A model generated the notes under the pieces. The model made no database searches. It saw only the letters and a program-made list of their open reading frames with translations, and was not told the origin of the DNA. A DNA stretch of 64,000 nucleotides. It comes from Diphasiastrum complanatum. Taxonomy: Eukaryota; Streptophyta; Lycopodiopsida; Lycopodiales; Lycopodiaceae. This document shows positions 10,732 through 21,596 of the stretch, piece after piece. A program made the position numbers and the translations under genes. Each line of letters begins with the position of its first letter. Within the stretch, counting starts at the first letter, position 1. The DNA is taken from assembly GCA_029204225.1 (NCBI GenBank), contig CM055106.1, forward strand, positions 46,806,633-46,870,632, given 5' to 3'.

Positions 10732-12793
10732 TAGCATTTTCTTGCTTTTTAGCTTGCATGCATTCATCTTGTGATTAATCAGTCGAGGGCCCTAATATAC
10801 TGGTTGTTGGCAACACTAAATTAGTTTGCACTAACTCATTGAATGCGTTACCCCACCCCTCTTGTTAGCTGAATGAGATGTTTTTGCACTTAGTTTGCAT
10901 TTCAAATTGGCACTCATTGAATAGGTTAAAATATATATGAACAAATTCTCTTTGCATTTTTGTGGACCTGATGCCATATTTGGATGTCCTTTTCTTTCAC
11001 TCCCATAGTGCACATATTCAAAGTCTCTCACTTGAACTCTCTTCGCCCACAATTTTTTTGAGTTAAGTTCAATTATGAATTTTGACTGTTGTGAAATTGT
11101 CGACGACTCAAGCTTTTTCTAAAGTGGGACATGTCTTTTCCCAAAGAGACAAGGAAAGGTTGACAAAAAAAGCCAATGGCAAAAGATCTAAGTATGATGT
11201 CAATAGGTTAATATATAGACCAGATTCAAATCTTAACTGAGCTCAACATTTTTGTGGTTGTCTTGAACTATTGATTATCTAGTTATTAGCTTTTAGAGGC
11301 TTAAAACGATGTCCACGTTCGTTTGTTAAAATTCATGGGATCCTTTTGGGCGCTATGAAGCTTTACAAGCCATTATTGTAATTATGTAAGTTCTATTTAC
11401 ATGCTATTCTGTTGGTTGAAGTAGAGTTTCATGCTGAGATCAAATTTCCATCATTTTCCCTTTTAGGAGACAAGGTGTTAAGAGAGATTTTGTGCATAAC
11501 ATGGGGAGAATCTTTTTAAAATCCATCTATCCCTTTCTACTTTGTCTTTGACATAGTTATCTTCTTAGGTAAATATAAGATAACAACTTATCATATTTTA
11601 TCATAATCTATGATATTTGGATGTGATTGGCATAAGAATGGTGTCACCATGTTTACTAGCTTGAAGAGTTAGTGTCTCGTAAAGCTCAAAATTGAAGGTG
11701 TGACTAGCATATTCCCCCTAAGAGAACAAATTGGGGTAACGAGTGGCCAACATCACACATGCACAAGTTATTGGCCCTACCAGAATTTTCAATTCGTCTT
11801 TGTAGCTCTACATGTGCACTTTCAACTTGCCAACACTAGTATATGATCAATTTGATTATATAAAATCGCCTTAGAGCTTAAATGCAATTACACACAAATT
11901 CTTATATAAAAACCATTGCAAATTAGAATCGATGCTTTGTTTATCGAGTCTTGATCCGCGTGTTGATAGCAAAGTATGCATAAATTATTCACTACCTCTT
12001 ATCACATCCTATTGAATCTTAGGAGTGAGTCTTTATGGGACATTTATTGAAGACATGCCTCTTTTATCAATAGTAAGAACATCTTCATTCCTTTGTGAAA
12101 ATTTCCATCAATTTGCTTAGGTATTTTCTTTTTCTCCTAATAGTCAGCTTCTTTTTAATTATGTGAACCTTTAAATTATCTTTCCTTAATTGAATTTTTC
12201 ATTTTTCATTTTTCATATTTCAAGAATAATTTTTCTTTCAATATTATGGACTAATGTTCAATGGAAAAACTATATTTTAAAGTTTTTTTTGGTGAATGCA
12301 AGCATAATGCACTTTCAATGTACGAGCATTTATTATGTAGAGATGTACAATGTTAGATCAAACCTAACCTAGGAGCACAAGGCTCCAAATAAGTCATCAA
12401 GCACAACAAGCAAGATATGAGCCTACAACTACATACCAAGAATTTCTCTCTTACCAACTCAACCTACTAGCCTTGACATCTTCTCAGGTTTTAGGATTAT
12501 GAATATCAATGTCATCTTGATTTGAACCTTAGAATAATTTATGCTACTTGGACTTGTCTTTATGTTCAAAAGTTTTGCATTTTCTAGAGTATGCTCCAAG
12601 TCATCCATGTATTCATGTACTACAGTACATGAATCCAGGTATCTTTTTGACACACTATATCTCTATTGAAGCCTCTAAACATTGACTATTGTTGTATTTC
12701 TTTTTTACATTTTATCCATGCATTAGCTACTGTACCTTTCATTCACTTTCCTCCCAACAACATTATGGAAAATACTCATGATAACAATCTCTA
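10732..12793. other. Unassigned AT-rich sequence
   Basis: No gene, RNA or transposon domain recognised. Part of it may be internal sequence of the element whose primer site is at 10714, and the last few hundred bases may be outer LTR sequence of the next element. Confidence 0.35.
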
Positions 12794-13229
12794 ATCTTGA
12801 GTCTGCTAACAATCTCTAACACATTACCTGAATTACTCTCTGATTAGACAGACTCTCTAGTGCATTACAGTCATTTGTTGTGTATTCATAAAGCATGCTC
12901 TAAATAATTGTCTTAAAATCATCTTATTCATCTGTCATGAATACTTTCTTTTCGGCACTCGAATAACGACTATCTTTGGTATAGTCTAGCACAATCATTG
13001 AATAAAGCTGTATGTATACATATGAGATTGTTGTTCTGAAAATTATCAACACAACACACCCAAATATAAGTAATACTGGTTACTTTTTAATGTCTGTCAA
13101 CAACTAGAATAACACTCGAAACTACTTGTCATAAATTGTACCAAAAACATAACTTTCTAACGCTGTCCTCTGTGGGAACGACACTTTTTGCTAAAAAATC
13201 TATATTAACCTTGTTGGTATAGTACGACA
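12794..13229 (+). repeat. Ty3/gypsy LTR, partial (gypsy 1)
   Basis: The block ends ..GTACGACA, 12 bp before a primer binding site. Its reverse complement aligns along its whole length with 60661-61382, which begins TGTCGTAC, so 13229 is a true LTR end. Relative to that copy this one lacks about 290 bp, and the missing block is flanked in the other copy by the 4-bp word ATCT (60856 and 61148). The 5' part of the LTR beyond 12794 does not match the other copy, so this LTR is truncated or recombined there. Confidence 0.75.
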
Positions 13230-13241
13230 TATACCAATTTT

Positions 13242-13260
13242 TGGCGCCGTTGCCGAGGAT
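13242..13260 (+). other. Primer binding site, tRNA-Asp type
   Basis: TGGCGCCGTTGCCGAGGAT, 12 bp after the LTR end. It differs by one base from the Asp-tRNA site at 10714. Confidence 0.75.
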
Positions 13261-13479
13261 AGTTTAGGAAAGTTAAATCTAACAAATCCATCTCCATCTC
13301 TAGTGTATGTCAGATATAGAATCCAAATTAGAACGATACCATAAGCTTAGAGAGGAATTTTTATGAAGACAAAGTGAGAGTACTAGTCGAAGAAATCTAG
13401 ACGAAATCATTGCCCAGTTACTTGAACTCCTAATTAGCTTTGGTATGGAGGGTCATGCTGCACATTTCACTTCTATATC

Positions 13480-14345
13480 AAAAATTAAAAACAATTATTT
13501 TAAAGGGACTTCTTCCAACGATGTAGATAGCTATGTCTCACAATTTGAGTCAATATCTAATACAAATAACGAAGGTATTGACGTAGACAAACTACGAATC
13601 TTCCCTGGTCTGCTAAGAAAGTAGGCGCGCATGTGGTACAGTCAAGTTGAACCAGGCCATGTAGGAACCTGCTACCATTGTTCAGAGAAATCGGTTACAA
13701 ATTGAGAATTCTTGGACGTCTGAACAATGTTCAGAAGAAGAGTAAAGAATCCCTTCGCAAATATACAAGAAAGGTTTAAAATCTCATAGGAAAACCAACC
13801 GGTGTATATCCCGTTCATATGCAGATCGAATGGGATTTGGCTGGTTTACCACCAAAGATTGATCGGTATTGCAGACAAGGGGACATGACCTCCTTAGCAG
13901 CAGTAATAGCTAGTGCCGAAAATTTTGAGACCTCGAAACTAGCACAAAAACGACGATCAACTAAGGAATCTTGAAAGTCGAAGACTGATTCTAGTGACAG
14001 CAATGATGATTATGATTCTGATTCAAGTACCAGTTCTTGAAGCTCAGAATCTGAAGGCAGCGATTCATTAGAATCAGAAGTTGACAAAGGAGAGAGAAAG
14101 AAGAAACGACCAACTAAATGAAAAGACGACACGAAAGTTGTCGAGGATAAGTCATCAACTTCTAAAGTTGAAAAGCTTTGGAAGAGTAATATGGCTGACC
14201 TTAATAAAAAGTTTAATGGTTTGAAAGTGCAGATCTCTGAAGTTGCAGATAAAAGACCTAAAGCGTCTTCTTCCAACTCAGGAATGTGATGTACGAAATG
14301 TGGAACTTCAGGACACACTAAGGAAGACTGCACTACTGTGAATGT
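13480..14345 (+). pseudogene. Gypsy 1 gag with zinc knuckle
   Basis: Across stops and frameshifts the plus strand reads YFKGTSSNDVDSYVSQFE, DKLRIFPGLLRK and MWYSQVEPG, the retrotransposon Gag core, closely parallel to the intact gag at 58198-59055 (FFKRSSSEDANSYLSQFE, RILPGLLRKQTRIWYSQ). An acidic serine-rich stretch follows, then CTKCGTSGHTKEDC, a CCHC nucleic-acid-binding knuckle. Gag forms the particle that packages element RNA; this copy cannot do so. Confidence 0.7.
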
Positions 14346-14692
14346 CAAATATATTGAAGATCCTGCCCAGGAGGTACTTTTTATTTTTCAAAATGATGCG
14401 ACTACTAAATGATGCAACTACTAACTATGTTCAGGGTACTGCAGCATCATCCCAGCAGGACATACCCAAGTTCACACCAAGAAGACACAATCCTCCTGAA
14501 TTTGTTGGACCAGCGAAGTCTCAAACCGTGACTAAACCAGTGTCGGGCAACTGCTATAGCTGTGGAGAGTCGGGACATTTTTCACCTGACTGTCCTCAGT
14601 TGCGGAAGCCGATTGGTTATGTACCGTTATGCTCGAATTGTAGAGAGCCTGGTCGCAAGTATCCTGACTGCTCTCGGCCGCAGAAGCCGTGA
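14342..14692 (+). pseudogene. Gypsy 1 second zinc-knuckle segment
   Basis: A 116-codon frame carries CYSCGESGHFSPDCPQ (perfect CX2CX4HX4C) followed by CSNCREPGRKYPDC, in which Arg sits where the knuckle His should be. The paired arrangement matches the gypsy 2 element, where the second knuckle also reads CANC-like sequence followed by GHVTAE. Confidence 0.7.
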
Positions 14693-14785
14693 CTTAAATA
14701 TCAGTATGTAGCAACACTAGCTGCTGCAGACTCGAAAGCGAAAGCTTTGACTTATGCTGTTGTTTAGAGAATTATTGAAGAAAAA

Positions 14786-15340
14786 TTGGCGAAGACAGAA
14801 GATCAGTCTTGGCCAAGTGACGTGGAGAAATTATCAAAGTCACAACGAGAAACAAAAGCTCCTCGAAACCTGACCAGAAATTTTCGACGAAGCGTAGAAA
14901 GTCCTCGAAGAAGAAATCTTCTAGTAAAACAACGAACAAATCTACGACTAAGGAAGATCTTAAAGAGGACCCCGACTATGACCGCGATGCTGCAAAGTTA
15001 TTTGCAAAAGATATCTCAGCAGAGGCAAAAAAAATTATCAACACTGAACTTCAGTCAGCAGGTGGTCACTTTCGAGGAAGGAGACGACGAAATCACGAAG
15101 ACAAAATTGTCTAGTGCTGTTATTGATAAGCCAATCTCGAAATCGAAGACGAAGGACTATGACATCGTGACTGATATTGGATCTCTTCGTCCGAACATTA
15201 CATTTGAGCAGTTGTTGGCAGATAACACTTATTACAGAAAGCAACTGAAAGGTCTTTCTGCACCAAAAAAGAAGAAAAAAATTTCTTTGCCAGATGTTGG
15301 TGTTCTGTCTATTGGTTTAGGTGATCTCGGTGCACCTTAA
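14786..15340 (+). pseudogene. Gypsy 1 basic linker before protease
   Basis: This 184-codon frame is rich in Lys, Arg and Ser with no family motif until its last third (ISLPDVGVLSIGLGDLGAP). It ends in a TAA immediately before DITIAGCLIKKVPIDSGSS, the protease start, so the stop interrupts what was one gag-pol frame. It is the low-complexity linker between gag and protease. Confidence 0.55.
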
Positions 15341-15344
15341 ATTG

Positions 15345-15660
15345 ATATTACCATTGCGGGATGCTTGATCAAAAAAGTGCCAATTGACTCTGGTTCCAGT
15401 GTGAACATAATAACAGAAGACACAACTCATGCTTTGGGGCTGAGTGACATTCAACCGACATAGCGAAACATCAGGTTAGCTGATTCGACACAACGAAAAC
15501 CTGTTGGAGAACTGAAGGATGTCACTGTTTACATTCAAGCCAAGCCATTCACAATGAATTTTATAGTTATCAAACCACTCAGTTTGTCATCTTATTCTGT
15601 GCTGATTGGATGAACCAGGCTTTATCAATCAAATGCAAGTGTTCATTGGAAATCCAAAGA
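15345..15660 (+). pseudogene. Gypsy 1 aspartic protease
   Basis: The reading frame gives KKVPIDSGSSVNII with the catalytic DSGS triad, then RLADSTQRKPVGEL, a flap-like segment, and YSVLIG near 15595, the ILG-like strand of retroviral-type proteases. A premature stop near 15462 and another near 15612 break it. It would have cut the polyprotein. Confidence 0.7.
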
Positions 15661-15661
15661 G

Positions 15662-16621
15662 TTGAGATTTCATACTGGTGAGACCAATAATCGAGGTAAG
15701 CCACCAGAACAAGTAATTATCTGGAGTCGTGACAAATATGAAGGTGAAACTCCTTTGTTTGACACCAATTTTACCTCAGAAGAATCTTCTTATGCCTTAC
15801 ATATTTTTTCTAATGAAACTGATAATGGAGTGCAATATTTCAAATGTTATGAGAATGCTAACGAAGAAGAATTTTTCGATGCCTGCAACGCTGAAGCGGA
15901 TGTTTCGTATGAAGAAATTATAGTTGCAGACACGAACTCAAAAGAGTCTGACAATTCGAGTGACGAATCTGAACATGAATTTGGTAACAAGAACCAGGTT
16001 GACGACAAGAAAACATCTATGGAGTCAACCATGCGCGAAATTCATGGCCATACCAAGGCCAGTATGACAGAAGGTATCATTTTACCAGATTCTACTGAAC
16101 TAATTGAACTTGCACCTAGCAAATTTGTGCATGTTTCAAAATCACTTGGAGAATCTGAATTGGCAGAATTCACTGAACTATTGAAGGAGTATCAAGATGT
16201 TTTTGCCTAGGCGCTTGACGATTTGAAGGGTATACCTGCAGAATTCGGAGAGCACCGTATTGATCTTAAGGAAGATGATGTACATGTTCGACAACGACAA
16301 TATCGTCTCAATCTCAAGTACTCTCTCATGGTTAAGGACGAACTCAACAAGCACCTTAAGATAGGTATAATCTATCTCATCTTAAGCAGTGAATGGGTTT
16401 CACCCATTGTTGTCGTCCCAAAGAAGAAGACTGGCAAAACACGAATATGCCAAGTTTTTTGCAAACTCAATGCTGCCTTCACGGATTCCATCTTAGATCA
16501 GGTTGTTGGTCAGGAGCGTTACAGTTTCTGTGATGGTTTTTCTGGTTATAATCAGGCTGGAGTGCGGAAGGAGGATCATTCAAAGACTACATTCACTACG
16601 GGGGGCAAATTCTCCAATTAA
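15662..16621 (+). pseudogene. Gypsy 1 linker and N-terminal reverse transcriptase
   Basis: 15662-16210 is an acidic linker including RDKYEGETP, also present in gypsy 2. It ends in a TAG at 16208-16210, after which RT begins: DLKGIPAEFGEHRIDL, SEWVSPIVVVPKKK, then RICQVFCKLNAA (normally CxDFRKLN) and YSFCDGFSGYNQ (RT motif with the first catalytic Asp). The frame ends at KTTFTTGG, where the element is cut off. The YxDD catalytic box lies beyond the break and is missing. Confidence 0.8.
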
Positions 16622-16816
16622 AAATTCATGAGGGCAAATTTATACTTCACCCATAACCCCATAGCCTACAATTATGGGTCAATGAAAGTCTTGCTTACGC
16701 AACTTCATGGTTACTACCAAGCTTCCATAACTTGGCAACACTAGAGTTCAAGGTGGCAATGTAGTTGGTTCCTTGCTAAAGGCATATTGCTTTGTTGTGT
16801 CACGAGAGGTAACATG

Positions 16817-17230
16817 CTAGTAGGCATCTTGGATAGCAAAGGAGAGTTTGGACATTGCAGCTTCTTGGGAGAGTGTTTTGGACAAACTTGTAAGTAGACT
16901 ACTAAACAAAATCTCCCTATTAAAATGGCTTAATCTATCGACACTATAGCTTAGACCTGGTCTAGATATGGTAAGCCAAAGAAAGGAGCATATGAGACTC
17001 CTATAGAGGGTGATGTCCTTAAAGGATCTTTCATCATCTCCTCTAGGATCTCTTACATGATGCTCCATTGATTCCTCCTCTCCAAGTCTCGAGTCATCTC
17101 CATCAATGACTTGGTGGTTGAGAAGATGCTTGATCAAGAAACCTTGTAGATGCTCCATCTAGCTTGAAGATATTTCCTCCATGAAAGATTACATCTCTAC
17201 TAGTTACAATCTTTTTAGTAGAGATCACAT
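16817..17230 (-). pseudogene. Inverted copia fragment: linker joined to RNase H region
   Basis: On the minus strand, TSRDVIFHGGNIFKLDGAS and FLDQASSQPPSH match the integrase-RT linker of copia D (plus strand about 24740-24880). After a short acidic stretch this jumps to LYRSLICSFLWLTISRPGLSYSVDRLSHF, the region between RT and RNase H in copia elements. The whole RT core is therefore missing. The copia match stops near 17230, where an LTR starting TGTGAAAATT begins on the other strand. Confidence 0.7.
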
Positions 17231-17922
17231 TGTGAAAATTGACAAATTCTAGCTTAGTTTGTACATAGTTTTTTGTGATCATTGTAATCCACACGTGTGA
17301 ATCCACATGTGTGACTCCATGTTTCCACATGTGAAGGCTATCCTAGATAGGTTAGATCTCAATCATAAGGATTAATTAGTTTAGATGGTCATGATTCCTA
17401 GATTATAGGACCAAGTTCCTCAAATCATGGAGGCAGTTGAGTAACCTAACCACCAAATTGGCATAACTCTAGGGTTAGGTAAGATTGACATAATATGACA
17501 AATAAACGTCAATTAGGCTCCTTGAAACATGCTGGATTTTCCCCAACCATACAAGTAGAAGATCCTATTGTAATATCAATCTATAATTCCATAGATGCAA
17601 GATCAAGATTTGAGAGCAAATTGGCAATCTCGAGTTTTTCCATCATTTGTCTTGTGATTTTATGATTCTATTGTGAACTAAACTTGATTACATTCAATAT
17701 TTGATAGCAAGTCATACTGGAGGCCATATCACACACGTGTGGAGTCAAATTTTCATAATTGATCATAGTTTTTATTGCTCTTGAGTGTGTGAATCTCCAA
17801 AATTGCTAATCTAGATCAAGAAATTGGTGACTAGTTTTGCAATAGATTGGTAGATCAATCAATCAATCACTCTTGGAGTCTTTTGTAGAATCCTTTATGG
17901 TCCTTGGTACTATAATTTTACA
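17231..17922 (+). repeat. Copia C 5' LTR
   Basis: It starts TGTGAAAATT and ends AATTTTACA, giving imperfect terminal inverted repeats, and it is followed directly by a copia primer site. The start coincides with the end of the inverted copia fragment. It carries two G-box-type palindromes: CACGTG at 17292-17297 and 17734-17739. The length of 692 bp is ordinary for copia. Confidence 0.6.
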
Positions 17923-17935
17923 TGGTATCATAGCC
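17923..17935 (+). other. Copia C primer binding site (tRNA-iMet type)
   Basis: TGGTATCATAGCC, complementary to the initiator-Met tRNA apart from one base (normally TGGTATCAGAGC), sits directly against the LTR end CA. Confidence 0.7.
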
Positions 17936-18522
17936 AAGTACAAGAGGATAATTAATGATCAAAGCACAATCCTTTTTTAGCAAGTTTGTTGCTAGAAAAC
18001 TAGTCTTATGAGGGCGAGTCCAAATCAAGTCTTAGTGTGAAGTTTTGTGATCCAAACTTGGTGAGGGTCAGCAGCCGTACTTCCCACATGTGTGGGCACC
18101 TCTGTACCTACATTTAACTTCAATTATTCATAAGATCCAAACAATTTCATTTTCCATCATCTCGATGAGGTTTTTGGTGCCAATTCAAGAGAAAGCATCA
18201 AAGCTCATTAGCCATCAATAAGATTTGACTTAGTGTCATATAATATAATTAATTGAGGCTGATTTCAATCCCTTCAAAAATTTGATTTATAGGTCTTAAA
18301 GGACCATCAAGAAGTGGGAGAGAGAGTCTCATTTTTTTGTCTAGATCTTGCAAAAAATGATTAGATTTGATAAGTTTTAGATCCAATCTCATCTTATCTA
18401 CATTCTATATTTGTGAGGGAGTGTGAGGGCTGAGACTAGAAGTCCAAAAGTTAGGTTAGAAGTGAAATTTGAGAAGATCAAAATCAAGTGAAACCTTTGT
18501 GAGTTTCTAAATTCAAATCAAT

Positions 18523-19776
18523 TTGAATTGTCTTGAGCATTGTTTTGTAGAAGTCATTAGGAAGGTGGGATCTATAGGAGCATTCCTTCTTCAACCTAGT
18601 AAAAGATCAAATTCTACAAACTATTCCATATGGAAGGTGAGAACGGAGTCATTATTGGTACTCCAAGATCTCTTTGACATTGCCCTTGAAGAAGAGGGTG
18701 AGCCTCTTGGAGGACAATATTTGGTTAGATACAAGAAGAAGGCAAGGCTAGCACTTCATTGCATCAAATGAATGTTAGTAATCACCTATTTAAGGAGGTA
18801 GCCTCTTGCATATCGGCCAAAGAAGCATGGGATTCACTAAAGGAAATGTATGAATCTAATAACACATCTAACTAGCTTCTATTGGAGACAAGATTGTAGA
18901 CAATTAGCAAGTACAAGTGATCCTAAATGGCCTAGGTGATGAATTCTCAAACTTGGTTCAAAGTTTTGCCATCCAAGACACTTTTCCATCTATAGATAAG
19001 CTCCATAGTGTGCTAGTGGCTAAAGAGTGTAGGATGCTCCATGCAAGAGCTAGGATGAATTCCTTATCATTGCAAGATGGAGATGAGAAAGCAAATTTCT
19101 CATTCAAGGGCAAGAGGCAGACCAAAGGAGCAAAGAAGAATCAATCAAAGGAGGCCGAGGAGGAGGATCAACCTTCAAGCTCAAAAGGAAAAGGCAAGAA
19201 GGACAAATCTAAGTAGAAGTGCTTCTTTTGTGGAAAGAAGGGGCACTTTGCATCAGAATTCTTGAAGAAGAAGAATGAACAAGAGAACAAACAAGGCAAC
19301 ATTGCACATCAAGGAGGAGGAGGATGAAGAACAATCATCCTTGATAGTATCTACCTCATCACCATCATCCAAATCCAACGCAAGTGAAGCATGGTGGATT
19401 GATAGTGGGACTAGCCCCCACATGACTTTCCAAAAGGACTATTTCTCAACTCTACTCTATTTCAATGGTGTTAAGAAGTCTATCTTTACTTGGTGTTGGC
19501 ACCATTCCTTTGTACTTAGGATTATCCAAAAGGATGAATCTAGAAAATGTCCTTTATTTATCTTCAATCACCAGAACTTGTTAAGTGTTGGTCAACTAAT
19601 GGACAACTAACGGATGCTAATGTGGCTATGGAGAGTAGGAGATTATCCAAGAGGTGGAGCTATGGCACAAGAGGTTGGGCCACCCCAACTTCAAGGCAAT
19701 GGAATCAATGTGTGCAAAGGAGCTAGCTCTCGGCCTCCCCAAGAAGTTGTCAAGATGTGTTAAGCTTTGTGAGGCA
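18523..19776 (+). pseudogene. Copia C gag, protease and pre-integrase (truncated)
   Basis: Gag reads SNSTNYSIWKVRTESLL near its start and ILNGLGDEFSNLVQSFAIQD later, followed by a Lys-rich stretch and CFFCGKKGHFASEF (about 19219), a CCHC knuckle whose last Cys is Phe. Protease follows as WWIDSGTSPHMT, then VELWHKRLGHPNFKAMES, the GAG-pre-integrase HxxxxH-type motif. At 19776 the frame is cut within CEAC by a new LTR starting TGTTGTCATG. Several stops and frameshifts are present. Close relative of copia D. Confidence 0.8.
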
Positions 19777-20272
19777 TGTTGTCATGCCCACGACTGATCT
19801 CAAATTGATTATCCCGTTAGAGGTCGGTAGGCCTACCTCAACCCATAAGTTAATTATGATTATGAGGGGTTTGGGGCCCTCAAGTGTATATAGTCATAAT
19901 TAATGGTTGGAGGCATAAACTCATGATGGTGGATTATTGTGAATCTATCAGTAAGTCACAGAGAATTGGATGACATGGCCCAGTTAGGCTGCAAAGGTGT
20001 CCAGTGAGGTGTCACAATGCACTACTAGTGGTGCATGGGCCTTGGAGGTATAAGTATACCCATTGGGATCTCACTAGTGTACTCTTGATTGAGTGATTGG
20101 TAGCTACATGCTGCTAGTATGACACTTCTATTTCTTGTGAGGGATTGATCCATAGCTTGGGGGCTAGATCCGTTTGATCTAGGTTTGGTTGGATTGGTTC
20201 TCCATCATCTGATTCCCTTGTGTTGCTTTGTTGCGGCTTGCTTGGCTATTTTATCATTGGTGAGGGACTTCA
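19777..20272 (+). repeat. LTR of a second copia-type element inserted in copia C
   Basis: The block begins TGTTGTCATGCCC exactly where the copia C reading frame is lost, and ends ..GGGACTTCA three bases before TGGTATCAGAGCC (20276-20288), a perfect copia primer site. The length of 496 bp is typical. No second copy of this LTR could be found in the window. Confidence 0.7.
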
Positions 20273-20275
20273 TAG

Positions 20276-20288
20276 TGGTATCAGAGCC
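20276..20288 (+). other. Copia primer binding site
   Basis: TGGTATCAGAGCC, an exact match to the usual plant copia primer site, immediately downstream of the LTR ending at 20272. Confidence 0.75.
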
Positions 20289-20914
20289 AAGGCTAAGCAA
20301 ATTTGCCTTCGGAAAGTGCTCATGAAGAGGCCAAGAGTTGGAAGAGGATCTTCGTGATGGGATTCTGAATTTTTGAAATTTTTGGAGCAAAAGCTTGGTG
20401 AGGTGGTTTTCAATTCACTTTTTAAATCACGGTTTTTCAAGAGGATTTAGTTGTACGGTATGCACACTACCAAAGTCTACAACCGGTTTAATAAATTACG
20501 CTCTTGAAAAATGATTTTGAGAGAAGATTGAGTTCACTTTTGCAAAAAGTTTGCAAGTTACTTTTGTTCCTAACCTTTTGAGGATAAGGCAAATTTTAGA
20601 CCTTAATAAGGAGTTATTGCCCTTGGAATCAAGGCTGAGAAGTTGTTCTTTCAAAAAGTTGCTTTTTGAGTGCTTTTAAGCAAAGCAATTGAAATTCCTT
20701 GAAAGCTATGAAGAAGTCGAATGCTGGTTTTTTTTCTTGGTACAATGCTTCTTGCCTAGTTTGAAAGCAGTTTCACTTTCAATTTGTCAACATGAGTTGA
20801 CGATTTTGAATTCGTTAGTGAAACCGTGCTTTCAAGGGTGAGCCAATGGGGTTTCCCATTTTTTCTTGTGATTTAACTGGCTATTTTTTGGCATAAAAAG
20901 GAAACTTATCAGGT

Positions 20915-21094
20915 AAATATTGCTTTGATTCCTTAGAAGCTACAAAATGTTCTTTAACAATATTGCTTATAGATGCCGTTATGCTTGTGGCTTAGAATCT
21001 GAGCAAATATTGCTTTGATTCCTTAGAAGCTACAAACTGTTCTTTAATAGTATTGCTTGTATATACCGTTATGCTTATGGCTTAGAATCTGAGC
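20915..21094. repeat. 90-bp tandem duplication
   Basis: Two adjacent copies beginning AAATATTGCTTTGATTCC (20915 and 21005) run 90 bp each, with a handful of substitutions; both end GGCTTAGAATCTGAGC. A third copy starts with only a few bases. Confidence 0.85.
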
Positions 21095-21553
21095 AAATAA
21101 TTACTTTTTGATAAAGAAACTCTTATCAAGCAAAACTTCCAATGTACTATTCACAGGTTTGTTTACAGCTGTGTAAGAGAAAACTATAACGAAAGAAGTT
21201 TTAACCTACATAGACTTTGCTTCTTAAAACTTTTCAGATTCTACTTCCTAGAACAACCAGGTGCATAGCTATAAAAGAACTGCAAATATAATGAAAAGCA
21301 GTTGATTGAAGTAAGTGTATTTTATTAACAAGCAAAACCGCCCTACTACAGCTGATTGCACTCTTCAAAAAGTGGTTTTTATAGCTTGTGGTTGATTTGA
21401 GCAGTGAAAGGCTCATAATCTGTAAAACAGAATCTGAAAAGTCTCCAAAATTTATCCTAGTAAATAGATCTGTGTCTGATTTGGATCAAGAAGCCTTATC
21501 TGAGACCTCCTCCCTGGGCGCAGCTAGGCGCCATCCCTTGCATGGACCTGCAT

Positions 21554-21555
<2 letters not shown>

Positions 21556-21594
<39 letters not shown>
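21556..21594. repeat. (CT)n microsatellite
   Basis: About 19 CT units, inside a locally GC-rich patch (21500-21650). Confidence 0.9.

Positions 21595-21596
<2 letters not shown>

Larger units (their letters stand above)
13229..16620 (+). mobile_element. Truncated Ty3/gypsy retrotransposon (gypsy 1)
   Basis: Order on the plus strand: LTR end (13229), Asp-tRNA PBS (13242-13260), gag (about 13480-14000), a first CCHC knuckle (about 14290-14332), a second CCHC and a near-CCHC (14552-14690), aspartic protease (about 15345-15620), and the N-terminal third of reverse transcriptase (16223-16620). The sequence then stops abruptly at 16620 and changes to unrelated copia-bearing DNA; the RT catalytic YxDD box, RNase H, integrase and 3' LTR are absent. 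Stops at 14692, 15338 and 16208 and several frameshifts show that it is dead. The PBS suggests the Athila/Tat group of plant Ty3 elements, but no domain large enough to settle the lineage remains. Confidence 0.8.
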
